A stretch of 64,000 nt of DNA, from assembly GCF_001968815.1 (NCBI RefSeq), contig NZ_MIEQ01000072.1:62001-126000 (forward strand). The letters run 5' to 3'. The notes under the pieces are model-generated. The model did no database searches. It was not told the origin of the DNA and saw only the letters and a program-made list of their open reading frames with translations. The position numbers and the translations under genes were made by a program. Of the stretch, positions 48,115-57,469 are shown piece by piece (the first letter of the stretch is position 1; the number at the start of each line of letters is the position of its first letter). The stretch is from Motiliproteus sp. MSK22-1 (GTDB taxonomy: Bacteria > Pseudomonadota > Gammaproteobacteria > Pseudomonadales > Balneatricaceae).

Positions 48115-49432
48115 CCGAGTACATATTATTGGATCGGGTGTTTCAGGGATGGGAGCTGCTCATTATCTTGCTAAGCAAGGTATTGACAGTGTTATCTATG
48201 AAACCAGTGATTTTGTTGGTGGACGAGCAAGGTGCATTGCTGACGGCGAACATAGGTTCGAAGTTGGAGGTAAGAACTTTTCGTCTGAATGGCCGCGTTT
48301 TAATCGCTTACTCAGGGAGTTCAATATCTCAGAGTTTGATATGCAGCACCCTGATTTTCATATTGTTATGAAAGGGAAAAAGGTAAAACTCAGTAAGGAT
48401 CGAACGGTCACGGGTAATCTATCACTGGCTCTTAAACTCGGACTACGCGGTGCATTTCAACTGCGTCGTTTCCTGGCTTACTCGCAAAAGAACGCTGCTA
48501 AGCTGAATTATTCGGAAGGTCTGATTGAAGAAGTAGAGGCAAAGTGGGATGACAAACCTGTGTCCGCCTACTTTTCTCGTTCTCTGACTGAAGGTCCTGT
48601 GCGCTTGTTTTCGATCATAATGGGGGCGGCGGAACCGGATGAGGTTTATCCTTCTTTGCTAACGTTGTTCACTTCGGGTTTCGGGCGAGGGAAGCATTTT
48701 GCCGTACGAGGCTCAATTCAGCGCTTTCATGATGAGTTTCAAAAACATAAGCAGATAAAATTTGGTGCTAAAGTTGAAAAAATAGAGGTCACAGATGGGG
48801 CTGTCTCCGGGCTTTGCTTTAGCCAAAATGGAAAAATTCATCGAGTTAATGCGAATAGAGTTATTGTTGCTCTTCCTGCTCACCTGTTGAATCGATTGGT
48901 TCAACTGCCTCCTCCCGCTCAGAAGGCATTAGCCGAGATACGTTATTTTCCTTTAGCGATGATTAATATCGTTTATGATTGCGATATTTTTGAGGGCGAC
49001 GTCAACTCCATCATGTTTGACCCAGGTTCTCCACTTGGGCATTGTTCTGCAAATCGTCTGTACCAGAAGAACCATGTGAGATTTACTCTTTCTGGTAAAA
49101 CGGCCCGCGCAAGCCTGAGTTTGTCTGATGAGGATCTGATTAAATTAGCCGAACGTGAGTTTTCCAAGCATCTTCCGATTAATGGGAAGCGAGTGACAGC
49201 AAATGTTACCCGCCATTTGGGTGGAATATGTGCCTACGCCCCCCATTTTTCTCAGTTGAAGCGCGTTATTATTGATGGAGTAGCCAGTGTTTCCGGGTTA
49301 GAAGTGGCTGGTGATTATATGGAAGGCCATACGATGGAAGGATGTTTGCATTCCGCGGAAGCGGCAGTCGAGCGTTTAGTGTCGGCTTCCTCTGAATCAG
49401 ATATTGATACTTTGGTGCAACTGGCAGGTTAG
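48107..49432 (+). CDS. FAD-dependent oxidoreductase
   Basis: 441 residues. N-terminal FAD-binding GSGVSGMGAAHYLAKQG and VGGRARC are followed by a middle substrate region and a C-terminal VAGDYMEGHTMEGCLHSAEAA. It resembles amine oxidase/protoporphyrinogen-oxidase/phytoene-desaturase flavoproteins. The ATG overlaps the AfsA-like stop by 8 nt. Role: probably oxidation of the product or an intermediate. Last gene of the four-gene operon. Confidence 0.85.
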   Translation: MDNRVHIIGSGVSGMGAAHYLAKQGIDSVIYETSDFVGGRARCIADGEHRFEVGGKNFSSEWPRFNRLLREFNISEFDMQHPDFHIVMKGKKVKLSKDRTVTGNLSLALKLGLRGAFQLRRFLAYSQKNAAKLNYSEGLIEEVEAKWDDKPVSAYFSRSLTEGPVRLFSIIMGAAEPDEVYPSLLTLFTSGFGRGKHFAVRGSIQRFHDEFQKHKQIKFGAKVEKIEVTDGAVSGLCFSQNGKIHRVNANRVIVALPAHLLNRLVQLPPPAQKALAEIRYFPLAMINIVYDCDIFEGDVNSIMFDPGSPLGHCSANRLYQKNHVRFTLSGKTARASLSLSDEDLIKLAEREFSKHLPINGKRVTANVTRHLGGICAYAPHFSQLKRVIIDGVASVSGLEVAGDYMEGHTMEGCLHSAEAAVERLVSASSESDIDTLVQLAG

Positions 49433-49649
49433 ATTCCTGAGTTACCTGAGAGGGACTGGAAGTGCCGATTAACAATAAATAAATTAAATCTTCATAATTG
49501 AGACTCTTCAGACAGGCGGCATTGCAATGCACTTTATATTCTATGTCGCTTTTTTTGTACTGTTTTTGTCCTCAGAAGAAGAAAAAATATACCATTATTG
49601 AAATGATTAGCGGCCATGGAATCTATATCAGATAGAAACGTATTTAATT

Positions 49650-49687
49650 GAAATACTATTTAAATGAAAGTTTTTAAATAGTATTTC
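49650..49687. terminator. Bidirectional terminator between convergent operons
   Basis: 13-bp perfect stem (GAAATACTATTTA / TAAATAGTATTTC) with a 12-nt loop and TGTTTTT on the plus side. Confidence 0.85.
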
Positions 49688-49692
49688 TGTTT

Positions 49693-50421
49693 TTACAGAC
49701 TAGAGTTTACATCCAGTGAAACTCTTGAATTCATTGAAGTATCAAATTTTTTTGTTTTACTTGCGTCGCTGACCAATGATCCTTTACGCATCTTATGAGC
49801 ATCCAAAAACAAGTTAGGGTGTTTGTCTCGTATTCCACTAACCACCCATTGATAGGGAAGATCATCGAAATCCCCATGTATCTTGACGAATTCCATGTGC
49901 TTGCGTCCGGTCAGGTCATACGGGTGGTGAAGACTGTCTTTAGTACCGTCGAACTCTAATGGTGTTAGTTTATATAAGGCGCAGAGTTTATCGTTAAAAA
50001 CAGGCGTCGATTTAATCCAGTTTTTTCCATCAAGACACAATTCTACTAAGCAGTGATAATGGAAAGTATCGCCTCCTACATACTGTCGAATATTGTCGGA
50101 ACAAAGATGATTTTTTACATCTGCAAACCATAAACGTGCAGGAACTCCGATTGATCGAAGTAAGGTTGTATAAACTATAGATTTATGAATACACATGCCA
50201 GAACCTCCTCGTAAGATTTGGCTGGCAGTTAAACCCTCTTTTGAGAAATCTGCACCGTAGATATCGTAAAAAATATTATCTCGCACGGCATAATAAAGTT
50301 TGACGGCCCTTTCTCGGAGCGAATTATTATCAGCTGGTGCATACTTTTCAATAAATTGAACCGTTTCTATCGTATCTGTATCAAAGAATTCAGTTGCCCT
50401 GAGGTGTCTTTCAGTAATCAT
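49693..50421 (-). CDS. Transglutaminase-like superfamily protein
   Basis: 242 residues. The Cys is in GGSGMCIHKSI and the His in FHYHCLVEL. The family's Asp position (usually WxxxD) reads WIKSTPVFND, with Ser where Asp is expected. Cysteine-peptidase or acyltransferase activity is therefore uncertain; an acyltransferase use of the Cys-His pair is possible. A GGAG ribosome site precedes the ATG. It is the last gene of the leftward operon. Confidence 0.75.
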   Translation of the reverse strand: MITERHLRATEFFDTDTIETVQFIEKYAPADNNSLRERAVKLYYAVRDNIFYDIYGADFSKEGLTASQILRGGSGMCIHKSIVYTTLLRSIGVPARLWFADVKNHLCSDNIRQYVGGDTFHYHCLVELCLDGKNWIKSTPVFNDKLCALYKLTPLEFDGTKDSLHHPYDLTGRKHMEFVKIHGDFDDLPYQWVVSGIRDKHPNLFLDAHKMRKGSLVSDASKTKKFDTSMNSRVSLDVNSSL

Positions 50422-50448
50422 TTTTATGCTCCGGAAAAGGGTTTGAGT

Positions 50449-51732
50449 TTATAAAGCATTAGGTAACGTGACTATAACGGTGGTGCCGACATCAAGTTTG
50501 CTGTTTATTGTTAATGATCCATTCAGACTGTCCACAATCGTAGAGCAGATATAAAGTCCAAGACCATAGCCTCCGGATTGGCGACGACGTGATTTATCTG
50601 CTCTCCAGAATGGTTCCGTAAGGTAGGGCAATTCTTCTTCTGCAATCCCAGCTCCAGTATCAGCAACAGAGATTTGCATTGCTGGACTGTTCAGTTGCTT
50701 ACTATTGTCGGAAACTGTGATTATGACTGGATTATTTTTGCCATAAAAAATTGCGTTTCCAATAAGATTCCTCATTAACACGGCAAGCATTACCGGATGG
50801 CAGGTACAGTGTTGCTGGGTGGTTTGTACGTCCAGGATGATCTCTGATGCCTTATCTTGATACTCGGCGGTAATCTCGTTAAAGAATGGCAGAATTTCAA
50901 TTTCGGAGCTGTCAGCGTCATCCATATTGGTGCGTGTTCTCTCTGTATAGAGTATTGCATCCAAAATTCGCTCAACGTTATCGATGTCTCCCAGAATTTC
51001 CAGCCTGAGCTTCTCATCCGTGACCAGATCTTTGCGTACCTTTAATCGGGCAAGTGGTGTTCTGACTTCATGGGGGATTGCCAGCAGCATATGGCGTCTG
51101 GATTCGTGGATTCGCTGCAGCTGTTCCAGCATTTCATTAAATCCTTCAGCAAGCGTTCGGTATTCACCATAGGTTTTTGCCAGGGGGATACGATAATTCA
51201 GATTCCCTTCTTCGACATTTTTAGCGCCTTGTTTCAGCTCGGAAAATGGTCGAGTCAGGAAGCGAATGATGTAATAGTTGGCAATTAACACAATCAGAAC
51301 CGTTGCGAAAATAACACTGATGAGTAGTAGGGCCTGAGAAGACAGTGAATGACCAAATTTGGGCAAAATTATGTAGTAATCGTCTTTCCAGGCTGCGGCA
51401 ACATAGTGATCGTTGTATGACTGCATGGCGATGCCATCCTGATCTGATTTTGCTTCTTGAATCAGGTCTTGATAATCCGCGTATCTGGGGTCGTCGATGG
51501 CCTCTGCCGGAATTAAAACTAAAGGGACATCGTCTATTTTCATGCCCTCTAAATCACTTTTTTGATTTACATCTGTGATATGGCTAAACAACGTTTTAGC
51601 CAGGTAGCGCCTAGGGTGCTCATCGGCGATTTCTTTGAACGATGCGATCATCACAAAGGCTAAAACACAGGTTGATACAATGGTGTTCAGAAGTAGAGCG
51701 GAAAAAACTGAGCGACTAATCCAATTAATCAT
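50449..51732 (-). CDS. Sensor histidine kinase
   Basis: 427 residues. Membrane segments near residues 10-30 and 132-158 frame a periplasmic sensor of about 100 residues. HAMP follows, then H-box IPHEVRTPLARLKV (phospho-His), N-box LIGNAIFYGKNN and the G2-box GYGLGLYICS. It lies directly after its response regulator; a dispersed repeat sits between them. Confidence 0.93.
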   Translation of the reverse strand: MINWISRSVFSALLLNTIVSTCVLAFVMIASFKEIADEHPRRYLAKTLFSHITDVNQKSDLEGMKIDDVPLVLIPAEAIDDPRYADYQDLIQEAKSDQDGIAMQSYNDHYVAAAWKDDYYIILPKFGHSLSSQALLLISVIFATVLIVLIANYYIIRFLTRPFSELKQGAKNVEEGNLNYRIPLAKTYGEYRTLAEGFNEMLEQLQRIHESRRHMLLAIPHEVRTPLARLKVRKDLVTDEKLRLEILGDIDNVERILDAILYTERTRTNMDDADSSEIEILPFFNEITAEYQDKASEIILDVQTTQQHCTCHPVMLAVLMRNLIGNAIFYGKNNPVIITVSDNSKQLNSPAMQISVADTGAGIAEEELPYLTEPFWRADKSRRRQSGGYGLGLYICSTIVDSLNGSLTINSKLDVGTTVIVTLPNAL

Positions 51733-51770
51733 GAAATCTATCCTTAAGGTAATTTTTTAGGCAACCCGCG

Positions 51771-51825
51771 ACTAAGTCCATTATTTTCATTGGAGCTAAA
51801 GGGACCTGTTCGCAGAGCCTTTAGT
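51771..51825 (-). repeat. Dispersed intergenic repeat, copy C
   Basis: Minus strand reads GGCTCTGCGAACAGGTCCC and, further on, GAAAATAATGGACTTA, paralleling copy A at 17897. It lies between the response regulator stop and the histidine kinase start. Confidence 0.5.
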
Positions 51826-52543
51826 CTAATGCTCTCCCACGTAAAACATAACCCTGATTTCTGACGGTAGAGATAAAATCACTAACTTCTGCTGTCTCAC
51901 GGATTTTTAATCTGATTCGATAAATTAGTGCATCAATGCTTTTTGACTGAGTGGAGATACTTTGCTGGCACGCTTCGTTAATATCTTCTCGACTCATTAT
52001 TTCACCCGGCGCTGAGGCAAGCGTCGCAAGTATTTCCAGTTCCATCGGTGTTAAGGATATGTCCGTATCATTTATCATCACTTTGGCTTCTGATGTGTCA
52101 ATTTCAAGAGTATTGTCATCAAGCTGGATCAGCTGTGTATTTCGTTTTAACACCGGCAATTCTTTTCCAATTTTTGGTGTACGTCTTTGTATAGCATTTG
52201 CTCGTGCTAATAGTTCTCTCGGTTCGAAAGGTTTAATGACATAATCGTCGGCTCCGGCTTCCAGGCCAGCAACAAGATTTACCATCTCGCTTCTTGCCGT
52301 CAGCATAATTATAGGAGTTTCCCTGGCGGGAGATTCGTTTTTACGAAGTTGCCGGCAAAGCTCAAAACCATTCATTTCCGGCAGCATAATATCCAATAAT
52401 ATAATGTCATAAGTGTTGTTTTTTAATGCTTCAAAACCTTCTGATGGTGTTTGAGCAATGTCCATCTGCTGTCCGAAGCGCTTCATGAAATCCTGTACTA
52501 ACTCACCCAGTTCTATGTCATCATCTATAAGCAACAATCTCAT
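51821..52543 (-). CDS. OmpR-type response regulator
   Basis: 240 residues from ATG 52543. Receiver Asp in LLDIMLPEMN, Lys in IKPFEPRE, and a C-terminal winged-helix (LIYRIRLKIRETA). Follows the outer-membrane protein gene with a 2-bp gap. Likely paired with the histidine kinase downstream and controls the locus. It is a near paralogue of the regulator at 39621. Confidence 0.93.
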   Translation of the reverse strand: MRLLLIDDDIELGELVQDFMKRFGQQMDIAQTPSEGFEALKNNTYDIILLDIMLPEMNGFELCRQLRKNESPARETPIIMLTARSEMVNLVAGLEAGADDYVIKPFEPRELLARANAIQRRTPKIGKELPVLKRNTQLIQLDDNTLEIDTSEAKVMINDTDISLTPMELEILATLASAPGEIMSREDINEACQQSISTQSKSIDALIYRIRLKIRETAEVSDFISTVRNQGYVLRGRALD

Positions 52544-52545
52544 CG

Positions 52546-53925
52546 TTATTCCCAAAATTTTGTAAATGTTAGCATTACGCCATACTCTTGAGTATTACCA
52601 CCATAGATAGTTTCATCGCCTCCGAAAAAGACATAGCTTTGTAACTTCATTTTTGTTGTATCAGTGGTTGGAATACTGAGAGATAACTGGCTGAAGCCAC
52701 TTTCGTCCAATGGTGTATAGGTCGTAATCAGAGACAGATCCGAGTCACCGATAACATCATTCCAGCCGATTCGAGCAAATAACTGATGTCTTGCCAGAGG
52801 TTCCTGGCGTCTATTGGCTATGCCACTTATTTTTCCTGCTGTGGTTGAGGCTTTCCAAGCGGACAAGTCGTCTTTGTCCAGACCCGCTTCGTTGTAGTGA
52901 TACTCAAGGCTTAATGAAATGTCCTCATCACCGACAAAATTATCACCGACTGACCAGGTAAAACCGGTTGCGATCTGACTGTAGTATTGAAGTTCTGTAT
53001 TTCCGTATATGCTGGCATCACTGCCGATGGCTTCTGCAGGTATACTTAACCGCTTTTGTTCGGACCATTCACCATAGATAACAACAGATTCCGAAACAGC
53101 CATACTGAGTTCAAGACCGAAGGCTGGTTTGTCTTTTATGTATAACCCGGTTCCGGTTAAAGACAGGTTTTTCCAACGGGATGGTGTGTATTTCACCCAA
53201 AGCGCATCCTCAGAGTTAGTACGGTCAAGGCTAAGTCCGAAAATATCTTTATCTGTGGTTAATTTTTCTTTTCCATCAGAAACCTCAGGCCGATAGCCAA
53301 AATTAATTAATGCTTCTGGTGTCAGAAATACTCCTTGAAAACTTAAGATCCCTAAACGGTCGTTGCGTCGGTCAGCAACATCAAAGGTTTCTACCACAAT
53401 TTGACTGTTATCTTTAAACCAGTCTGTGGGGTTAAAGCCACTGGCTACGCCATTTCTGACATTGTAGCGGCCAAGTATCCATGTCCAGCTGATGTCGGGA
53501 GAATAGGTTAGTGCCAGTTCCTGAGTATCCAGTCGGGCATCGTTATCAAAATCGAACTCGGTCTGGTCGTTCAACTCCAAACGAAAACGGGCGTTGAGTT
53601 GAACTCCAAACTCGTCGTTTATTTTGCTATGTCCGTGTAATCTTGCAGACAGTCTCCCGGAGGTAAAAGGACTTTCTTCTCGAGGGTTTCCGTGGAGTAT
53701 CAGTCCTTCTATCTCAGAGGCAAAGGGTAGTGCATTATTCCCGGAGGGATTTGACGTGACAACTTCCTGCTCGCTCGTTTCCATGTCTGGAATACTGGGC
53801 ACCATTTGGAAATCATCGGCGTGGGCCAGCGCTGTTGTCAGAGACAACAGCGCTGTAGTTACACTAATCTTATTACTTATGCGAAGATCTTTCGCTGTAC
53901 GAAACCGATTAGTTGCATCAGACAT
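52546..53925 (-). CDS. Predicted outer-membrane beta-barrel protein
   Basis: 459 residues from ATG 53925. A signal-like segment ends ALAHA near residue 35. The rest alternates beta-strand patterns (FGVQLNARFRLELND, QELALTYSPDISWTWILGRYNV) and ends FTKFWE without the usual terminal Phe. It resembles DUF1302-type or porin-like proteins of exporter operons. Probably the outer-membrane component for the adjacent LolA-like/ABC system. Confidence 0.75.
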   Translation of the reverse strand: MSDATNRFRTAKDLRISNKISVTTALLSLTTALAHADDFQMVPSIPDMETSEQEVVTSNPSGNNALPFASEIEGLILHGNPREESPFTSGRLSARLHGHSKINDEFGVQLNARFRLELNDQTEFDFDNDARLDTQELALTYSPDISWTWILGRYNVRNGVASGFNPTDWFKDNSQIVVETFDVADRRNDRLGILSFQGVFLTPEALINFGYRPEVSDGKEKLTTDKDIFGLSLDRTNSEDALWVKYTPSRWKNLSLTGTGLYIKDKPAFGLELSMAVSESVVIYGEWSEQKRLSIPAEAIGSDASIYGNTELQYYSQIATGFTWSVGDNFVGDEDISLSLEYHYNEAGLDKDDLSAWKASTTAGKISGIANRRQEPLARHQLFARIGWNDVIGDSDLSLITTYTPLDESGFSQLSLSIPTTDTTKMKLQSYVFFGGDETIYGGNTQEYGVMLTFTKFWE

Positions 53926-53933
53926 TGCAATCA

Positions 53934-54722
53934 CTACGCCCCCGCCGAAGTAAAATGAGGAAGCCATTCTTTGTTGAACCAGGACTGTGGCAACGTAAAC
54001 GGCTCGTGATTATTCATAGTCATTACCGTGACCTTTTTGGTGTTAAAACCGTCACTGATCACGACTTCGGTGGGTCTGGTTTCTCCCAGTACTTTTTTCC
54101 AGCCACGATACCAGGCGACCTTCAGTAATTTTCCACTGCTACCATAAAACTTGGCCTTAAGCGGGCGGTAGTTTTCCTGATCAACCCATAGATCAACGCT
54201 GTCGTAGGGTGCAAAATCATTAGTGGAATCCAGTTTCAGTTTCCAGCTGAGACGTTCCTGTTTGTCACCACTGAAGACAGTTTCTTCGCTTGTGAGTGCT
54301 GGCAAATAGTCCATTACAAAGTTTGAAGTAATGACATCTCCGTTTGATGCATTGCCAAGCAGCCTTTGTCGGGGCGACATGCGGACTGAAGCTTTGGATT
54401 TATTGTCATAAAACCAAAGGATATTATCGTTTCTAAGTAACAGCTTGCCCTTATCTACGACAGGCTTGTCAATATGGACAATGGTTAGAAACTGGCCTTC
54501 ATCGCTCATTCGTGAATGAGTTTTTACTAATGTCTTGTCGATAAGTTTCCCGTTCTCGTATTGCTTCAGATTAACGTCGACTACGAATGATTGTTGGGGG
54601 TTGCGAATGAAATCTGATTTTTCCAGAATTTCTGTTGCTGTCTGTGCGCTAGCGCTACTGCACATCGCGACGCAGATCCCCATGCCCAGAATGGAACGTT
54701 TTAGCTTGGTAAAATATGACAT
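53934..54722 (-). CDS. LolA-like lipoprotein-sorting-type protein (2)
   Basis: 262 residues from ATG 54722 (GGAG upstream). Signal peptide ends ASA. Typical LolA-like segments include ILEKSDFIRNPQQSF, KVHSRMS-like KTHSRMSDEGQFL and WFYDNKSKASVRMSPRQRL. It is distinct from the LolA-like protein at 44408. Probable periplasmic carrier between the ABC permease and the outer membrane. Confidence 0.85.
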   Translation of the reverse strand: MSYFTKLKRSILGMGICVAMCSSASAQTATEILEKSDFIRNPQQSFVVDVNLKQYENGKLIDKTLVKTHSRMSDEGQFLTIVHIDKPVVDKGKLLLRNDNILWFYDNKSKASVRMSPRQRLLGNASNGDVITSNFVMDYLPALTSEETVFSGDKQERLSWKLKLDSTNDFAPYDSVDLWVDQENYRPLKAKFYGSSGKLLKVAWYRGWKKVLGETRPTEVVISDGFNTKKVTVMTMNNHEPFTLPQSWFNKEWLPHFTSAGA

Positions 54723-54741
54723 TATGCGTCTCCGGTACTGA

Positions 54742-56124
54742 TTAGGCGTGATGAAGTGAGCTGACAATGTTCATACGTGAAGCTTTCCGTGTCGGATAAA
54801 TCGCAGCTAGTACCGCTAAAGAGAACAGGAAGGCTACAATCCCCGCCAGTAGTAGTGGATTTTCCAGCACCATCAGGTTAATCAAAATAGGTGTAGCGTT
54901 GCTTGGAGGTGTCCAGCTTATTTGAGAAGCGTTGATAATGTTGGCAATAACCAATGTCAGCAGTATCGCCATTATTACGCCGAAAAGACCTATAAGAGCA
55001 CTTTCTGAGATAAACATGCGCATGACAAAACCGCGACGAAAGCCCAGGGCCCGAATAGTTCCGATCTCATTGACCCGTTCCATGACAGTCAGGTTAATGG
55101 TATTGGTGATTGTGAAAATAATCACAATGCCGAGGAACAGGGAAACAACTCCGAAGATGAACGAGAACATTCCAACAATTCGATTAAAGGTTGGATCAAC
55201 TTCGCTGAAAGTAAAGACTTCCAGATTCAGCTGCTCTTTATCGATAATCTGCTGAATTCGAGCCTTCACCTGATCGACATTATTAGGGTTGTTTAGTTGA
55301 ATCAGCAGGGAGGTTGCGCGAGGATCCTCACCATAGAGCAGAGATCTGGCGGTATCAAAGTGCATCATCAAGAACGCGTTATCGATAGCACGCTGTGCCT
55401 GGGACTGCATATCCTTAATAAATACACTGACGATGTTTGGTGCGCCATCAGCGGCGGCAAGCAGGTTTATTTGTGGGCCTTGGTTTTCTGTGACTTCGGT
55501 GGAGTTTTGAGCTAAATCACTGTCAACAAGATCAGAGAAATCGACGACTTCATCTGAAAGCGGTTTGACCAGGTTTGGTGGATCTTCACAGTTTGGGATA
55601 TTTAGCGGTTTGCACAAACCTAACAGGCGTGCCATTCCTTTACCCACGATGGCGCCTTCTGAGCCTGAACCGGCAAGACCAGTGGCGGGGGTTTCCACTT
55701 TAACGTTCCAGCCGTCCCACTTGCGCATTTTGTCAGCATCTTCCTGTACGACGCCACGCCCGATAAAGGTTTTGCTGTTATCAGTTGCTGCTACTCCGGC
55801 AATGCCCGCAAGTTGCACCTGGGGGGTGATTACATAGATTTGCTGCTTGAGTTCCGGGTCGGCAAGGATTGCATCCATGGCATTATGGTAATTATCGATG
55901 GTATAGCTATCAGGGTCAGCTGCACCGAATTTCAGATAATCTTTCTTATATACCTGAAGCTGGCCCTGATCCTGAATGTTGCTGGTTTGTACACCAAAGA
56001 ATATGGAGGTTACGAAGCCTCCAAAAAGCATCATTGCTAATCCGCCAATACCGATGGCGGTGATGGTTATGATGGTACGACGACCATTCTTAATAAGGTT
56101 TCTGAGAGCAATTTGCCAGATCAT
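54742..56124 (-). CDS. ABC transporter permease, FtsX/MacB-like
   Basis: 460 residues: N-terminal membrane segment (about 16-38), a large periplasmic MacB-core domain, then three C-terminal membrane segments with the cytoplasmic NEIGTIRALGFRRGFVMRMF loop. This layout matches LolC/E and MacB permeases. It starts with a 4-nt overlap (ATGA) with the ATPase gene. Confidence 0.9.
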   Translation of the reverse strand: MIWQIALRNLIKNGRRTIITITAIGIGGLAMMLFGGFVTSIFFGVQTSNIQDQGQLQVYKKDYLKFGAADPDSYTIDNYHNAMDAILADPELKQQIYVITPQVQLAGIAGVAATDNSKTFIGRGVVQEDADKMRKWDGWNVKVETPATGLAGSGSEGAIVGKGMARLLGLCKPLNIPNCEDPPNLVKPLSDEVVDFSDLVDSDLAQNSTEVTENQGPQINLLAAADGAPNIVSVFIKDMQSQAQRAIDNAFLMMHFDTARSLLYGEDPRATSLLIQLNNPNNVDQVKARIQQIIDKEQLNLEVFTFSEVDPTFNRIVGMFSFIFGVVSLFLGIVIIFTITNTINLTVMERVNEIGTIRALGFRRGFVMRMFISESALIGLFGVIMAILLTLVIANIINASQISWTPPSNATPILINLMVLENPLLLAGIVAFLFSLAVLAAIYPTRKASRMNIVSSLHHA

Positions 56125-56894
56125 TTTAGACCTCCAGTATCTTGAAGTAGTCCGTCTACGATATGAATGAGTCTGCTTCCTTCATTGATTAGTGTTTCGT
56201 CATGGGTGCAGATAACAAAGCTTGTCTTGAATTTACTTTTCATATCCGTCATTAAGTCGACAATCTCTTGTGACGTTCTGATATCCAGGTTTGCGGTGGG
56301 CTCGTCTGCAATAACCAGTGCTGGATTTGTCACCAGGGCTCGAGCGATTGCAACGCGCTGACGCTGTCCTCCACTGATTTCACCGATATTTCGGTTGATC
56401 AGTTCACCTAAACCTACGGCTTCCAGATAATGTTCGGCTCTCTCTCTTCGTTCAGATCTGTTTATGTTGTCGTGCAGTAAAGGGAATTCGACGTTTTCCA
56501 ACACTGACAGGACAGAGATCAGGTTGAATGATTGAAAGATAAATCCAATGTTTTTTGATCGAAAATCAGCAGCACGGTTATCATTAAAATCGCTAACCTT
56601 TTCTCCCATCAAATAAATCTCACCCGCTGTTGGCTGGTCTAAAAGCCCCAGGAGATTAAGAAAGGTTGTTTTACCGCTTCCAGAAGGACCAAACAAAAAT
56701 GTCATTTCACCTTTGGGTATTTTGCAGCTGGCTCCTTTTAGGGCCTTGAATTTATATTTGTCAATTACATATTCTTTTTCAACATCTTTGAATACAGCAA
56801 TTGATTCTGCGTTTGGTGGGGCTTCTTGATTAGGCGAGTAATGACTTGATGTACTGACGGGATTGTAATCCCGGATGTTTTCATCTCTAAACAT
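56121..56894 (-). CDS. ABC transporter ATPase, LolD/MacB-like
   Basis: 257 residues. Walker A GPSGSGKTT, signature [15 protein letters not shown], Walker B ALVIADEPTANLD. A 33-residue N-terminal extension precedes the domain. An AGGAGG ribosome site precedes ATG 56894. It is the first gene of the seven-gene leftward operon. Confidence 0.93.
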   Translation of the reverse strand: MFRDENIRDYNPVSTSSHYSPNQEAPPNAESIAVFKDVEKEYVIDKYKFKALKGASCKIPKGEMTFLFGPSGSGKTTFLNLLGLLDQPTAGEIYLMGEKVSDFNDNRAADFRSKNIGFIFQSFNLISVLSVLENVEFPLLHDNINRSERRERAEHYLEAVGLGELINRNIGEISGGQRQRVAIARALVTNPALVIADEPTANLDIRTSQEIVDLMTDMKSKFKTSFVICTHDETLINEGSRLIHIVDGLLQDTGGLK

Positions 56895-57469
56895 TGTTAC
56901 GTCCTCCTTTTCTTGGATGCTAATAGTAAATCGCTAAATTCGTGTAAATTCAATGAACTGTAGATGTAGATAAATACCAAAAGAATAACGAATAATTAAT
57001 GATGCGAGAAGATCTTTAAATAAACATTGTTTTTATAATAATCTTTGTTTTTCAATGAGATATGGCTGATGTTTGGATGTTTTTAAGCCTTGGGTGGAGC
57101 GCTTAAAACTGGCATTGTTATCCATATCGTAACCTTAGTTTCCATAGTGTTATGTATATAGCGAAGTATCACAAAATATTCGATGATTCGTGATTTATTG
57201 AATTATTAGTAATTTTTAATCATTTATTCTGTGGCGTAGATATACAGAAAGTCATTTGGCTTGTTGTGATGTTTTAACACAATATCTTGTCATGTTTGTG
57301 ATTAATATGTATCAAACTTGATACTAGTATTTCTTTAATTCTAATATATTGTTGGTCAGGTTTAGAACATGAATGGTGCTAAATTTATTGTTTATATTGT
57401 TTCAAGGATGAGTGAATAGGGATATTTACAGGTGGATAGCTATGCAGCGTATTCTAGAGAAAATTTGTT
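56895..57469. promoter_or_regulatory. Divergent AT-rich promoter region
   Basis: 575 bp without a gene between the ABC ATPase and the ketosynthase pair. Low GC; probable promoters for both operons and regulator sites. No specific operator identified. Confidence 0.45.
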
